Source: Brevibacterium sediminis | GTDB lineage: Bacteria; Actinomycetota; Actinomycetes; Actinomycetales; Brevibacteriaceae | Reading direction: 5' to 3' | NCBI RefSeq assembly: GCF_013623905.1 | Contig: NZ_JABKDD010000003.1 | Coordinates: forward strand, 62,001 to 126,000 | Length of the DNA: 64,000 bases | In this document: positions 49,280 through 59,114 of the stretch, in pieces | Layout: every line of letters starts with the position of its first letter | How positions within the stretch are numbered: the first letter of the stretch is position 1 | The notes under the pieces: model-generated | The model's input: the letters and a program-made list of their open reading frames with translations, nothing else | The model's database searches: none | Told to the model about the DNA's origin: nothing | Position numbers and translations under genes: made by a program

Positions 49280-49971
49280 CTCTGTGCTCTGAGCATCATC
49301 GTCCGCATCCACCACCGGCCGGCACCGTACAGGAGGAGGCCGGCACCGATGCTCAGCTGTCCCGGCAGTCCGGTGATGAGTTCCAGAGGGCGGACGCCGA
49401 TGAGCAGGCCCAGACCGACACCGATGAGCGGCAGCCAGCTGAGCACCCGCACCGTCGACCTCGGTCCGGCCATCGCGATGCGGCGTTCGCGTTCGGCGTC
49501 GAGGGCGTCTCTCTGGGCTGCCGCATACCTGAGGATCATCTCCGCTGCCGGTGCTCCGGAGCGTTCGGACACCGTCCACACAGCGGCCATTCCCGACAGC
49601 ACGTGAGCGGCGGCTTCCGACAGTCCGGAGCTGCGGGTGGCGATGGCGCGTCCGGGTTCCTCACCCAGGGAGATGGCTCGTGAGATCGGGGTCAGGACGT
49701 CGTTGCGGCGACTCAGCGTGCTCATCACCGCCTGCGGGGTCATCCCCACCTTGAGCAGGTGGGCGCAGTTCTCCACGGCGGCGATCGCCCACAGACGTTC
49801 TGCCTGATCGTCGGCGGTGTGACCGCCTGGGCGAAAGAAGGCACGCACCCCTTTCCGCACCGATTCTCCGCCCTCCCCACGGGGCAAGAGCTCGCGCAGC
49901 CTGGAGCCCGGGTCCGGAGGCGCGGCGAGGATGATCCCGGCCGCGATGAGGACGGCGGTGACGACGATCAT
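49276..49971 (-). CDS. tadB: Tad secretion membrane protein TadB (GspF family)
   Basis: A 231-residue platform protein. N-terminal helix MIVVTAVLIAAGIILA, cytoplasmic GspF domain (AVENCAHLLKVGMTPQAVMS; SLGEEPGRAIA; ERSGAPAAEMILRYAAAQRD) and two C-terminal helices (about 175-215). The ATG at 49971 overlaps the tadA stop by four bases. Equivalent to Rv3658c. With TadC it forms the membrane base on which TadA works. Confidence 0.85.
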   Translation of the reverse strand: MIVVTAVLIAAGIILAAPPDPGSRLRELLPRGEGGESVRKGVRAFFRPGGHTADDQAERLWAIAAVENCAHLLKVGMTPQAVMSTLSRRNDVLTPISRAISLGEEPGRAIATRSSGLSEAAAHVLSGMAAVWTVSERSGAPAAEMILRYAAAQRDALDAERERRIAMAGPRSTVRVLSWLPLIGVGLGLLIGVRPLELITGLPGQLSIGAGLLLYGAGRWWMRTMMLRAQR

Positions 49972-51140
49972 TGCGCGGACTTCTGTTCGAGCACGGCTTC
50001 GAACCGGGCCAGGGCACGCCGATTGACAGTGCCGGCCGTCGACGGCGAGGGGCGACCCCACACCGGTTCCATCACCACTCCCTCGGATCCGGTCCTCGTC
50101 GGGATCGCCAATTCCGTGACTCCCCGCTCGGAACCCGTGCGACGCAGATGGATGACGAGGTCGATGGCGGTGGAGAACTGCGAATACACGGCGTCCGGAC
50201 TCATCTGCGCCAGCGCACCGAGCGCAGCCACCCGGCTGGGCACGGCCTCGGCGGTGTTCGCGTGGATCGTCGCACACCCACCTTCGTGCCCGGTATTGAG
50301 GGCCGTGAGCATGTCCCGGACCTCGGCACCGCGGCATTCCCCGACGACGAGGCGATCGGGCCGCATCCGCAGGGCATTGCGCACGAGGTCGGTCAGGGTC
50401 ACTTCGCCTCCGCCTTCGACGTTGGCCTGACGCGCAGCGAGCTGCACGGTATGCGGGTGGGTGACGATGAGCTCGCGGGAGTCCTCGACGATGACGATGC
50501 GTTGGATCGGTTCGACCAGCGACAGCAGAGCGCCGAGGAGGACGGTCTTTCCCGTGCCCGTTCCGCCGGAGACGAGGATGTTCGCCCGCGAGGTGACCGC
50601 CTCGGCGACGAGGGGGCTGATCTCAGCGGGGACGAACCCTTCGGCGCAGAGCTGGGAATAGGGGAATCCGGCCCGTTTGGGTACGCGGAAGCTGATCGTC
50701 GTCGTCTCCCCGGAAATCGGTGGGACGATCGCGTTCATCCGCACCCCGTCGGGCAGACGAACGTCGACATAGGGGGAAGAATCGTCGAGGCGGCGCCCGC
50801 CGAGGGCGGCCAAACGCACCGCCAAGGACCGCACGTCCTCTTCGGATCCCAGCGTCAGGTCGAGCAGCTGGGGACCGTCACCGGTGTCGGCGAAGACCTC
50901 CCGCGGCCCGTTGACGAACACGTCCGTGGTGCCGGGCACCTCGAGCACGGACTGCAGGGGTCCGGCCCCGGACAGCTGCGCGGACAGCCGGGTGACGAGT
51001 TCGAGCAGGGCGGAGGAACCGAGCACGCGTCCGGTGCGCTGGACCGCCTCGGCGACGGCGGCCGTGGTCACCGGTCCCGGATTGTCGAGCAGCGTTTTGC
51101 GGACATCGGCGACGAGCGAGGCGTCGAGCCATTCGCTCAT
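49968..51140 (-). CDS. tadA: Tad pilus assembly ATPase TadA (CpaF)
   Basis: Hexameric secretion ATPase of the GspE/VirB11 superfamily, 390 residues. Walker A GGTGTGKT at 192-199, the Asp box IVIVEDSRELIV, Walker B region RPDRLVVGECRGAEV and the His box TGHEGGCATIHANT. It powers Flp pilus extension or secretion. The start overlaps the ssd stop by four bases. Equivalent to Rv3659c. Confidence 0.95.
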   Translation of the reverse strand: MSEWLDASLVADVRKTLLDNPGPVTTAAVAEAVQRTGRVLGSSALLELVTRLSAQLSGAGPLQSVLEVPGTTDVFVNGPREVFADTGDGPQLLDLTLGSEEDVRSLAVRLAALGGRRLDDSSPYVDVRLPDGVRMNAIVPPISGETTTISFRVPKRAGFPYSQLCAEGFVPAEISPLVAEAVTSRANILVSGGTGTGKTVLLGALLSLVEPIQRIVIVEDSRELIVTHPHTVQLAARQANVEGGGEVTLTDLVRNALRMRPDRLVVGECRGAEVRDMLTALNTGHEGGCATIHANTAEAVPSRVAALGALAQMSPDAVYSQFSTAIDLVIHLRRTGSERGVTELAIPTRTGSEGVVMEPVWGRPSPSTAGTVNRRALARFEAVLEQKSAQ

Positions 51141-52144
51141 TCCACCCACTCCCCCAGCAATCGGTCGACGAGGCGGCCGAGGTGCGCCCCACCTGGGATT
51201 CCCTCGCCGCGGTCGACGGCAGCGGACAGGCCCCGATCGTCGCGGATGCTTCCAGCCAGGCTCAGCCCGATGGAATCGGCGAGGAGGTCGGCGTCGAGCC
51301 CGCCGGCCCCGGTTTCACGGACGACGAGGCGCACATCCGGGTGGGCTTGGGAGAGCCGCTTGGCCACTTGGGAGGAGGCGACGGCGGATCTGACCCGGGC
51401 CGGGGAGACGAGGAGGACATGATGGCAGCGCCGGGTCCACTGGGGTGGGGCGTGGCGGGGCAGATCGACGATGACGAGGTCGAAGGCCTGGCCGGCCGCG
51501 GCGAGGAAGTCGTCGAAGACGTCCGGGTCGAGGTCGACGGTGTCGTCTCGCCCCCAGGACAGAAGGGCGAGCCCGTCGTGGCGGGGCAGCGCTTCGGCCA
51601 GGGTGGAGGGGCGCAGCTGTCCGCGGGAGGCACTGAGGTCGGTCCACCGGGGACCGGGGGCCTGTTCGGCACCGAGGACGAGGTCGAGTCCCCCGCCGAG
51701 CGGGTCGGCGTCGACGAGGACGGTGCTGTGATCGGCTCCGGCCCGCCGGGCGAGTGCGCAGGCGAGCACGGAGGCTCCGGCTCCCCCGCATCCGGCGACG
51801 ACGCCGACCGTGGTCCCGGGTGCCGTCGGCGGTTCGACAGCGGCGATCATCCGCCCGCTCAGCCATTCCGCAGCAGCAGGCAGCACGGCGAGCTGGTCGA
51901 CGCCGAGGTGCGCGGCCCTCGCCCAGGTCGAGGAGGGTTCGTCATCGTCGAGGACGACGAGGATCGTGTCTGCCCGGTCGGTGGCGGGGGCTTCGCGGAC
52001 GTCTTCTCCGAGGAGGATGAGCGACGCGGACTGCCAGCCTCCGGAGTCGGGAGGCAGGACGGTCAGCGAGATGCCGATGCTTTCGGCCACTCGTGCGCAT
52101 TCTTCGGTGATCGCACCGAGGTCGGTGATGAGGGCTACCTGCAT
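51137..52144 (-). CDS. ssd: CpaE/Ssd-like ParA-family protein heading the tad run
   Basis: MinD/ParA-like protein of 335 residues that in this setting (Rv3660c, septum site-determining) localises the Tad machine or affects division. An N-terminal receiver-like domain (1-105) precedes the P-loop domain. The Walker A position reads AGCGGAGASVLA (117-128), lacking the Lys of a normal deviant Walker motif, which is characteristic of the Ssd subgroup; the VLVDADPLGGGLDLVLG block follows. ATG at 52144 is chosen over 52174 by homology. First gene of the overlapping tad transcript. Confidence 0.87.
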   Translation of the reverse strand: MQVALITDLGAITEECARVAESIGISLTVLPPDSGGWQSASLILLGEDVREAPATDRADTILVVLDDDEPSSTWARAAHLGVDQLAVLPAAAEWLSGRMIAAVEPPTAPGTTVGVVAGCGGAGASVLACALARRAGADHSTVLVDADPLGGGLDLVLGAEQAPGPRWTDLSASRGQLRPSTLAEALPRHDGLALLSWGRDDTVDLDPDVFDDFLAAAGQAFDLVIVDLPRHAPPQWTRRCHHVLLVSPARVRSAVASSQVAKRLSQAHPDVRLVVRETGAGGLDADLLADSIGLSLAGSIRDDRGLSAAVDRGEGIPGGAHLGRLVDRLLGEWVE

Positions 52145-52214
52145 GCACCGAGCCTGGATCCGCCCGGCTGTCACCGGCCAGGCCGGAGTGCCGCCCTGTG
52201 GATGGAACGACGAA

Positions 52215-52253
52215 GGGGCGCCTCCTGTGAGGTTGAGTCACAGGAAGCGCCCC
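52215..52253 (-). terminator. Hairpin ahead of the tad run
   Basis: Arms 52215-52230 and 52238-52253 pair over 16 positions with one mismatch around a seven-base loop. It lies past the stop of the low-complexity membrane protein (52388) and upstream of ssd, so it should end that transcript and isolate the tad operon. Confidence 0.75.
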
Positions 52254-52387
52254 CAGCGGCAGTCGGCGGCCTCCGTCCACGTCAGCCGCGGTGGGCCGAC
52301 CGGCCGGTCACATCATGTGGTGCCGGTGGGCACCGGTTCGACCGAGGTCTGTCCACAGCGTTGACGCGTGAGTGGATTCCAGTCGGC

Positions 52388-55054
52388 TCAGCCTCGCTGG
52401 ATTCCTTCGATATTGCGCAGGATGCCAGTGGTGCTGCCGTCGGAGTCGCGGACCTTGAACCAGGATCCGTTGTCTTCGAGGCTGAGGTACCAGTCGCCGG
52501 GATAGATCGTGAACACCGGCATTCCGGTGGTCTCGTCCACGGCTTCGCGCGGTTCGGGAACGGCGAACCAGAAGGCCTGGATGATGGGGCGTCCACCGTC
52601 CTGGTTCTCGGCCTGACCATTGTCCTGATCGGCGTTCCGTCCGTCGTTCGGCGCATCACCGGACCGGTTCTGCCCCACATCGGCGGGCACCGGCTGGTTG
52701 TCGACGGCCGTCTGTGCCATGGTCTCGTCATTCGACCTCTCCGCGCCCCCGTCGGTCTCCGGCCGGTTGGCGTAGTCGGCCACGGGAACGTACTGAGTCG
52801 GCTCTTCGCTTTCGGGAGCGGTGGTCCGCTCCGAGTTGACTGCCGGCTCCATCACAGCGGTCGCCTGTTCGTCGTCGTCCGCGCCCGTCTTGCCAACTGA
52901 GGTGGGTTCATCATCTGACGCGACCTTGTCGTCGGCCGGGGTGCTGACGACGGTGGCATCGGTGGAGCGGATGTTGGCGTCGTCGTCCGGGTCCTGCGCC
53001 GTGGTCCCGTCGGTCGATGCCGGGGAATCCGATGGCGAATCGTTCGACGCCGCATCTGCCGAGGCCGCATCTTCCGATGCATTTCCTGTCGAGGCCTGAC
53101 CGGCATCGGTCGAGGACTGCGCAGCCGAATTCGCGCCGGCGACGTTCGCACCTTCGGCGGCGTTCGTGTCGGACGATTTGGCGTTGACCTTGGAGACCAG
53201 GTCGCTGCTCTCGGACGGTGACACCACCGTGGGGGTCTCGTCTGACTTCGACGAGGCTGCCGTGGACCGGTCCGCGGACGTGTCGTCGTTCGCTTCATCC
53301 TTCCGAGCAGCCGACCCGGTGTCGGTCGATTCCGCACCGAGGGTCGATTCCGCACCAGGCGTCGATTCCGCGTCGGACTCCGTTTCGGGAGCGGCGTGGC
53401 GGCCACGGCGACGTTCGGAATCCGAATGCGCAGCAGCGACGCCGGCAGCACCGGCACCGATCACTCCGGCGCCTGCGGCAGCGGCCGCGGCGCCCGAGTG
53501 TGACATGTCATCGGACTGCCTGGACTGGGCGTCAGACGCTGCAGGCTGGCTGCCCGACTCAGCGGCCCGGCTTCCCGCAGCGGCGGTCTGCTCTCCGGTC
53601 GCATCGGTCTGCGGCTGTCCCGCTCCGACACCGAATGCCTGAGTCGGTTCGCTCTGCGAATGCTGTGGGGCGTCCGAATCGTGACGACCCAGGTAGGTCT
53701 GTCCGTCACCGGTGCTGTGCACCGGTCCGTCGTCCGAGGCCTGGTCGGATGCCACGTCCGCGGATTCGGGCGCAGCGCCCGCGCCCGAGGTGCCGGAAGC
53801 GGCGGGTGCGGCGAAGGAGCTAGCCGAACGCTCGGAGTCCTGCTCCTGCGGCGGAGCGTAGGGGCTGGGCTGGGCCTGCTGGTCGGAGGGCCTTGCCTGC
53901 TGGCCGGGAGCGACGAACTGGTTCTGCTGTTCCGGACCGCCGAACTGACCCGACTGACCGAACTGGTCCTGCTGACCCTGCTGTGCAGGCTGACCCGACT
54001 GTCCCGGGCCGCCGAACTGGTCCTGCTGTCCGGGTGCACCGAACTGAGTCGGCTGACCGGACTGTCCCGGACCGCCCGGCTGGCCGAACTGATCCGGCTG
54101 ACCGGGTCCCGCCTGTCCCGCACCGGCCGGAGCCGCTCCGTAAGGCGCGAATCCGGGTGCACCGGTGCCCGGGCCGGCAGCACCGGGCACATTGGCCACT
54201 GGTGCCGGATGCTGGGTGTGCTTGGTGACAGGGCGAGCCTTCGGATGGGTTTCGATGTCCTCGCGGCCGGCGAATTCCTTGGCGAAGAACGGCAGCATCG
54301 TGAATACTCCGGCGAAGAACGCGATGAGGCCGGCGAAGAACGTCAGGTACGAACCCACATGCCAGTAGACCGCCGAAGTGAGCAGATCGACGAACACATA
54401 GGTGAAGGCGATCGCCGAGAGCACGGAGATGAACTGGTCGAGGCTGAGCGATCCGACTCGCAGTCGGCTGTTGCCGAGCTTGTTGACGAGCACGGCCGCC
54501 ACGATGAGCAGAATTGTGAGCACTCCGAACACGAGCGCGCCCATATCGGCGACATTCCAGTGCCACAGAGTGGTCGTCTCACTGCCGAGGCCGTAGTCGT
54601 AACCCCGGTAAGGCACGAACAATGCGATGAAGGCGAGCAGTCCGGCGAACAGGAGGAAGAGATCGCGCAGAGTCAGCGGGCCGAGGATCCCCGGGCCGGT
54701 CTTCTGCTTCGGCGCAGGCGCCTGACCGAACTGGCCCTGCCCCGGAGCCGAACCATAGGGTCCCGGCGCCGATCCGTACTCACCGGGAGCAGAACCGTAC
54801 GGGCCAGGTCCCGAACCGTACTGGGCCGGGGACGAACCGTAGGGCCCTTGTGCGGCGGGCTGTCCCGGTGCGGAACCATAGGGTCCCGGTGCGGAACCAT
54901 AGCCCGGCCCGGGAGCCGAACCGAACTGCCCTGGTCCCGAACCGTAGGCCGGCGGCTGACCACCGGGCTGCTGCGCGTTCTGGCCCGGGTACTGCGGGGG
55001 CTGATCCTGCCACGGCTGTGGCCCGGACCCGGTTGGATGCTGCGGCGAACTCAT
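52388..55054 (-). CDS. Large low-complexity tetraspan membrane protein
   Basis: 888 residues, no firm family. Architecture: Pro/Gly/Gln/Tyr-rich N-terminus with GPYGSAPG-type repeats (33-110); four membrane helices (about 128-148, 165-190, 207-228, 235-258), resembling DUF5336-like tetraspan domains; a Gln/Gly/Pro-rich stretch (295-430) with repeated DQFG; a very long Ser/Ala/Asp/Thr-rich disordered acidic region (430-820) with several TxxV-type motifs; and a conserved-looking C-terminal module (822-888, [16 protein letters not shown] and a WYLSLED core). The ATG at 55054 follows GGAG. It may link cytoplasmic partners to the membrane; function unknown. Confidence 0.72.
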   Translation of the reverse strand: MSSPQHPTGSGPQPWQDQPPQYPGQNAQQPGGQPPAYGSGPGQFGSAPGPGYGSAPGPYGSAPGQPAAQGPYGSSPAQYGSGPGPYGSAPGEYGSAPGPYGSAPGQGQFGQAPAPKQKTGPGILGPLTLRDLFLLFAGLLAFIALFVPYRGYDYGLGSETTTLWHWNVADMGALVFGVLTILLIVAAVLVNKLGNSRLRVGSLSLDQFISVLSAIAFTYVFVDLLTSAVYWHVGSYLTFFAGLIAFFAGVFTMLPFFAKEFAGREDIETHPKARPVTKHTQHPAPVANVPGAAGPGTGAPGFAPYGAAPAGAGQAGPGQPDQFGQPGGPGQSGQPTQFGAPGQQDQFGGPGQSGQPAQQGQQDQFGQSGQFGGPEQQNQFVAPGQQARPSDQQAQPSPYAPPQEQDSERSASSFAAPAASGTSGAGAAPESADVASDQASDDGPVHSTGDGQTYLGRHDSDAPQHSQSEPTQAFGVGAGQPQTDATGEQTAAAGSRAAESGSQPAASDAQSRQSDDMSHSGAAAAAAGAGVIGAGAAGVAAAHSDSERRRGRHAAPETESDAESTPGAESTLGAESTDTGSAARKDEANDDTSADRSTAASSKSDETPTVVSPSESSDLVSKVNAKSSDTNAAEGANVAGANSAAQSSTDAGQASTGNASEDAASADAASNDSPSDSPASTDGTTAQDPDDDANIRSTDATVVSTPADDKVASDDEPTSVGKTGADDDEQATAVMEPAVNSERTTAPESEEPTQYVPVADYANRPETDGGAERSNDETMAQTAVDNQPVPADVGQNRSGDAPNDGRNADQDNGQAENQDGGRPIIQAFWFAVPEPREAVDETTGMPVFTIYPGDWYLSLEDNGSWFKVRDSDGSTTGILRNIEGIQRG

Positions 55055-55391
55055 CGCTGACTCCAGTCGACCTCGGGGAAAAGCTAACAGTGTTTCCGTG
55101 TCCGCGCGGGACGGATCCCGACAGACTCTGACCCCATCCTTGCAGAACACAGGCCTCCTGTGCACTCATATGCGCATTCTCAGGCACGTCGAAGACTCCT
55201 CAGTCCCCCGCCGAGGCGGCCCTTCCGTCGCCGCGCAACCATCGAAATCATGTGAGCCATACCACGACAAATGCGCGGTGGCTACCCCCGATTTCCCCGT
55301 TCATCGAGTGAAACTGCTCTCCCCAGCCCCCGACCGCAGGTATACAGTGCAACTAGAATTTTCGATCCACCAAGGAAGTCGGAGGGAAAGC
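55055..55391 (+). promoter_or_regulatory. Gene-free region upstream of acs, with promoter and possible CRP-like site
   Basis: No gene is seen. Near the acs end are TATACA (55341-55346) and TAGAAT (55354-55359), two -10-like boxes. TGTGA-N6-CCACG at 55251-55266 partly resembles the CRP/GlxR palindrome TGTGA-N6-TCACA. GGAGGGAAAG is the acs ribosome site. One CCGAGGCGG lies at 55211. Confidence 0.5.
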
Positions 55392-57329
55392 ATGACCGAA
55401 ACCGCTGCCGAGCAGACCGAGACATTTGCCCCACCTGAGCAGTTCGCGGCCGCCGCCAACGTCAAGGCCGATGAATACGAACGCGCCGAGGCGGACTACC
55501 TGGGTTTCTGGGCCGAACAGTCCCGTGAGCTCGTCGACTGGCACGAAGACTTCGACGAGATCCTCGACTGGACGAACCCGCCGTTCGCGAAGTGGTTCGT
55601 CGGCGGAAAGCTCAACGTCGCTTATAACTGCCTCGACCGTCACGTCCTCGCCGGCAACGGCGACCGAGTGGCCATCAACTTCGAAGGCGAACCGGGCGAC
55701 TCCCGCACCTTCACCTATGCCGAACTCCTCGCCGAGGTGTCGAAGGCGGCGAACACGCTGATCGACCTCGGCGTGAAGACCGGCGACCGGGTGGCCATCT
55801 ATCTGCCGATGATCCCCGAAGCGGTGATCTCGATGCTCGCCTGTGCCCGCCTCGGTGCGGCGCATTCCGTCGTCTTCGGCGGATTCTCCGCCGATGCTCT
55901 TCACTCGCGCATCATCGACGCCGAGGCCCGCGTCGTCATCACCGCCGACGGCAGCTACCGGCGCACCAAACCCACGAGTCTCAAGCCGGCCGTCGACGAA
56001 GCGATCGCCCAGGGCGACACTCCCGTCGAGCACGTCCTCGTCGTCAAGCGCACCGGTCAGGACGTCGACTGGGTCGAAGGCCGTGACCAGTGGTGGGAGG
56101 ACTCCGTCGGCCAGGCCGGCGACACACACGAGTGCGAATTCTTCGACTCGGAGCACCCGCTGTTCATCCTCTACACCTCCGGTACGACAGGAAAGCCCAA
56201 GGGCATCCTCCACACCACCGGCGGCTACCTCACTCAGGTGCTCTACTCGATGAAGGCCGTCTTCGACATCAAGCCCGAATCCGATGTCTTCTGGTGCACC
56301 GCCGACGTCGGCTGGATCACCGGTCACTCCTATGTCACCTACGGCCCACTGGCCGCCGGCACCACTCAAATCATCTACGAAGGCACTCCGGACACCCCGC
56401 ATCAGGGTCGTTGGTGGGAGATCATCGAGAAGTACAGAGCCACGATCCTCTACGCCGCACCGACGGCGATCCGCACCTGCATGAAGTGGGGCGAGGAGAT
56501 CCCCGCGAAGTACGATCTGTCCAGTCTGCGCCTGCTCGGCAGCGTCGGCGAACCGATCAACCCCGAGGCCTGGCGCTGGTACCACCGCGTCATCGGCAGT
56601 GAGCGCTGCCCGATCGTGGACACATGGTGGCAGACCGAGACCGGGGCCCACATGATCGCGCCTCTGCCCGGCGTGCTCTCAACCAAGCCCGGCTCCTCAC
56701 AGCGTCCGATTCCCGGCATCTCCGTCGATGTCGTCGATGATTCGGGTGAGAACCCGGCCGGCCCCGAAGGCGGACTGCTCGTCATCCGCCGCCCATGGCC
56801 GTCGATGCTGCGCGGAATCTGGAAAGACCCGGAGCGCTTCAAGGAGACCTACTGGTCGCGGTTCGAAGACACGTACTTCGCCGGCGACGGCGCCCGCCGT
56901 GATGAGGACGGGGACATCTGGTTCCTCGGGCGTGTCGACGACGTGATGAATGTGTCCGGTCACCGCCTGTCCACCGCCGAGATCGAGTCCTCGCTCGTCG
57001 CGCATCCCAAGGTCGCCGAGGCGGCTGTGGTCGGCGCCGCCGACGACACGTCCGGTCAGGCAGTCGTCGCGTTCGTCATCGTCTCCAACGGCGTCGAGGA
57101 CTCCCCCGAGACCTCTGAGGAGCTGCGTCAGCATGTGGGCAAGGACATCGGCCCCATCGCGAAGCCGAAGAAGGTGCACATCGTCACGGACCTGCCCAAG
57201 ACCCGCTCGGGCAAGATCATGCGTCGCCTGCTCAAGGACGTTGCCGAGAACCGCGAGGTCGGCAACACGTCGACCCTCGCCGATGCCTCGGTGATGGATC
57301 AGATCGAAAAGTCCGTCACAGGAGCCTGA
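55392..57329 (+). CDS. acs: Acetyl-CoA synthetase (AMP-forming)
   Basis: Activates acetate to acetyl-CoA via acetyl-AMP. The 645 residues match the usual 650. Adenylation motifs: [11 protein letters not shown] at about 260-270, [12 protein letters not shown], and the C-terminal [11 protein letters not shown] hinge. The regulated Lys in TRSGKIMRR is at about 608, acetylated in many bacteria. The frame is open from 55098; the ATG at 55392 with GGAGGGAAAG upstream is chosen. Neighbour order acs-holin-like-NUDIX-nth-crp mirrors Rv3667-Rv3676. Confidence 0.97.
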   Translation: MTETAAEQTETFAPPEQFAAAANVKADEYERAEADYLGFWAEQSRELVDWHEDFDEILDWTNPPFAKWFVGGKLNVAYNCLDRHVLAGNGDRVAINFEGEPGDSRTFTYAELLAEVSKAANTLIDLGVKTGDRVAIYLPMIPEAVISMLACARLGAAHSVVFGGFSADALHSRIIDAEARVVITADGSYRRTKPTSLKPAVDEAIAQGDTPVEHVLVVKRTGQDVDWVEGRDQWWEDSVGQAGDTHECEFFDSEHPLFILYTSGTTGKPKGILHTTGGYLTQVLYSMKAVFDIKPESDVFWCTADVGWITGHSYVTYGPLAAGTTQIIYEGTPDTPHQGRWWEIIEKYRATILYAAPTAIRTCMKWGEEIPAKYDLSSLRLLGSVGEPINPEAWRWYHRVIGSERCPIVDTWWQTETGAHMIAPLPGVLSTKPGSSQRPIPGISVDVVDDSGENPAGPEGGLLVIRRPWPSMLRGIWKDPERFKETYWSRFEDTYFAGDGARRDEDGDIWFLGRVDDVMNVSGHRLSTAEIESSLVAHPKVAEAAVVGAADDTSGQAVVAFVIVSNGVEDSPETSEELRQHVGKDIGPIAKPKKVHIVTDLPKTRSGKIMRRLLKDVAENREVGNTSTLADASVMDQIEKSVTGA

Positions 57330-57359
57330 TCCCCTCGCTCTGAGGCCGAAATCGGATGA

Positions 57360-57418
57360 CCCGTCGGTGACAGACGACCCTGCCGCATAACGGCGGTCGT
57401 CCGGATCCGACGGGTTTT
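57360..57418 (+). terminator. Branched hairpin and T-run after acs
   Basis: CCCGTCGG (57360-57367) pairs with CCGACGGG (57407-57414); inside, GACGACC (57373-57379) pairs with GGTCGTC (57395-57401), and GCCG with CGGC. TTTT follows directly. This is a clear intrinsic terminator 30 bases past the acs stop. Confidence 0.85.
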
Positions 57419-57508
57419 CCCGATTCCCCGCCGATTCGCCTTTGGCCGCAGAGCCCGTTCAGACTACTCTTAAGTTAGATTGTCCTCGTTCTCGATTTAG
57501 GAGCTCTC

Positions 57509-57916
57509 ATGGCCGAACGGTCCATCAGCGAACTGATCAAAGGCATCAGCGACGATTCCAAAGCGATCGCCGAAGAAGAGATTGCCCTCGCCAAGGCCGA
57601 GGCCACTGCCGGTGCGAAGAACCTGGGCATCGGGGCCGGACTGGCCATCGTCGCTCTCTTCCTGCTCTTCCTGTCCTCGTTCATGGTGATCTTCGCCGGT
57701 GCGGCAGCATTCCATGAGGGTCTGGGCTGGCCATGGTGGGGCAGCTTCCTCATCGTCTTCGGCATCCTCGCCGTCATTGCGATCATCCTCGTCCTTGTGG
57801 CCCTCCCGCTGTTCAAGAAGGGCAACCCGGTTCCGGGCACCGCGATCGGTTCGGCCAAGTCGCTGGTGGCCTCTGTCAAGCGCGCAGTGAAGAATCCCTC
57901 GGGACCCAGGTACTGA
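57509..57916 (+). CDS. Holin-like membrane protein (phage holin family 3_6 / DUF1469)
   Basis: A 135-residue protein named after phage holins but chromosomal in actinobacteria. An amphipathic N-terminal helix (about 5-35; KAIAEEEIALAKAEA) leads to two membrane helices (about 40-68 and 76-101) separated by a Trp-rich turn (EGLGWPWWGS). The tail is basic. Corresponds in position to Rv3669. Role is unknown; envelope association is likely. Confidence 0.85.
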   Translation: MAERSISELIKGISDDSKAIAEEEIALAKAEATAGAKNLGIGAGLAIVALFLLFLSSFMVIFAGAAAFHEGLGWPWWGSFLIVFGILAVIAIILVLVALPLFKKGNPVPGTAIGSAKSLVASVKRAVKNPSGPRY

Positions 57917-57945
57917 CACCTCTCCCAATCTGAGAACCGCGGCAG

Positions 57946-57992
57946 ATGCGAGAAGCGGCGCCGGACGAAATGTCCGGCGCCGCTTCTCGCAT
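57946..57992. terminator. 21-bp perfect hairpin between convergent genes
   Basis: Arms 57946-57966 and 57972-57992 are perfectly complementary with a five-base GAAAT loop. It lies between the holin-like gene and the convergent TetR gene and can end both transcripts. Confidence 0.88.
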
Positions 57993-57998
57993 TCACGC

Positions 57999-59003
57999 TC
58001 AGCGTCGCTTCGCGACTCGCTCCTTGGCTTCCCGCAGAACCTGACGTTCCCGTTTCCGTGCCTCGGCCAGCACCTTCTGCGCCTGCCGGACCGCTTTCTG
58101 CGCCTCTCGCAGCTTCTTATCGGCCGCTACCGCAGGGTCATCATCGGCGATCGCGGCATGCCCTGCAGCCGCTGCCTCCGTCGCATCATCGGGCGCGGCG
58201 ACTGAGGTCGCTGCGCTCGAGCCGTCGTTCGCCACGTCGGACGCGGCACCTGCCCGCGCGTTCACGATCGCCTCGATGAAGGCCTCCACCCCGTCCAACC
58301 CTCGTTCGAGCCCGAAGTCGAAGGGATCGAATTCCGAGGCGAAGACCCCCGCATCGATCGCCTTCCTGAGGAAGGGATATCCATCCTCGGTGATGACGGC
58401 GTCGAAGAGACGCTGCTCCCGCGCCGCCACCTCGGCGGCGTCCAACCCGGTCGCTCTGCTCTGCTCCTCGTAGCCTGCCGCAATCAGCCCTTTCCAACGA
58501 GCCGCACCGGTGACGAGAAGTGAGACAGCGATCCCCTCCTCTTCGGTCAGACCGGTATCGCGGAGCGCCTCGAGATCGGCTTCCAGCCAGGCCGAACTGT
58601 TCGGTGTGATCGGGCTGCCGGTGATCGGCATCGACAGCAGCCAGGACTGACGCGAATAGATCTGTGACTGCGCCTCATAGAGTTCAACGAGTCGTGCCCG
58701 CCAGCCGAGATCCTCCTCGCCTGGCTCCGGCGGCAGGCCGGTCGCCTCCTCCTGCATGAGCAGCAACAGATCGTCCTTCGAGCTGACATAGCGGTAGAGC
58801 GACATCGGCGTGTACCCGAGTCGTTTCGCGACCGCCGCCATCGACACCGCCTGGATGCCGTCGCTGTCGGCGATCTCAATCGCAGCGTCGACGATCTTCT
58901 CGACGCTCATCTCCCTCTTCGGCCCCCGCTGGGGAGTCGCCGCGACACCCCAGGCCAGTGCGATTCCACTGGGAAGCTGCTCGATCAGATCATCCGTGCT
59001 CAT
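57999..59003 (-). CDS. TetR-family regulator with C-terminal coiled tail, next to an ABC exporter
   Basis: A 334-residue regulator, long for the family. The HTH lies at about 33-80 (EKIVDAAIEIADSDGIQAVSM, LGYTPMSLYRYVSSKDDLL). The TetR_C-type ligand domain extends to about 250. After an Ala/Asp-rich linker the last 50 residues are Lys/Arg/Glu-rich and helical (KKLREAQKAVRQAQKV). It is divergent from the ABC transporter genes across direct repeats, so it probably represses them and itself until the drug or lipid binds. Confidence 0.9.
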   Translation of the reverse strand: MSTDDLIEQLPSGIALAWGVAATPQRGPKREMSVEKIVDAAIEIADSDGIQAVSMAAVAKRLGYTPMSLYRYVSSKDDLLLLMQEEATGLPPEPGEEDLGWRARLVELYEAQSQIYSRQSWLLSMPITGSPITPNSSAWLEADLEALRDTGLTEEEGIAVSLLVTGAARWKGLIAAGYEEQSRATGLDAAEVAAREQRLFDAVITEDGYPFLRKAIDAGVFASEFDPFDFGLERGLDGVEAFIEAIVNARAGAASDVANDGSSAATSVAAPDDATEAAAAGHAAIADDDPAVAADKKLREAQKAVRQAQKVLAEARKRERQVLREAKERVAKRR

Positions 59004-59044
59004 GCCGTCAGTCTATATTGTGTATGGCATATATTGCGTGTTAG

Positions 59045-59072
59045 TGTCATATACAGTTTCTGTCATATACAG
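59045..59072. promoter_or_regulatory. TGTCATATACAG direct repeats, candidate TetR operator
   Basis: The 12-mer TGTCATATACAG occurs at 59045-59056 and 59061-59072 in the TetR/ABC divergent region. Related TATGGCATATAT sequence lies just upstream (about 59022-59035). The AT-rich block stands out from its GC-rich setting and overlaps the likely promoters. Confidence 0.65.
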
Positions 59073-59114
59073 ACACTTACTCCGGGAACCACGACTCGTG
59101 AGAGGACTCCCATC

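Noticed and set aside
54720-54960. Regular repeats resembling a CRISPR array
   Set aside because: These encode GPYGSAPG protein repeats in frame with the membrane protein; units are degenerate and lack unique spacers.
57509-57916. Holin-like gene as evidence of a prophage
   Set aside because: This family is a fixed chromosomal gene next to acs in actinobacteria; no other phage genes are nearby.
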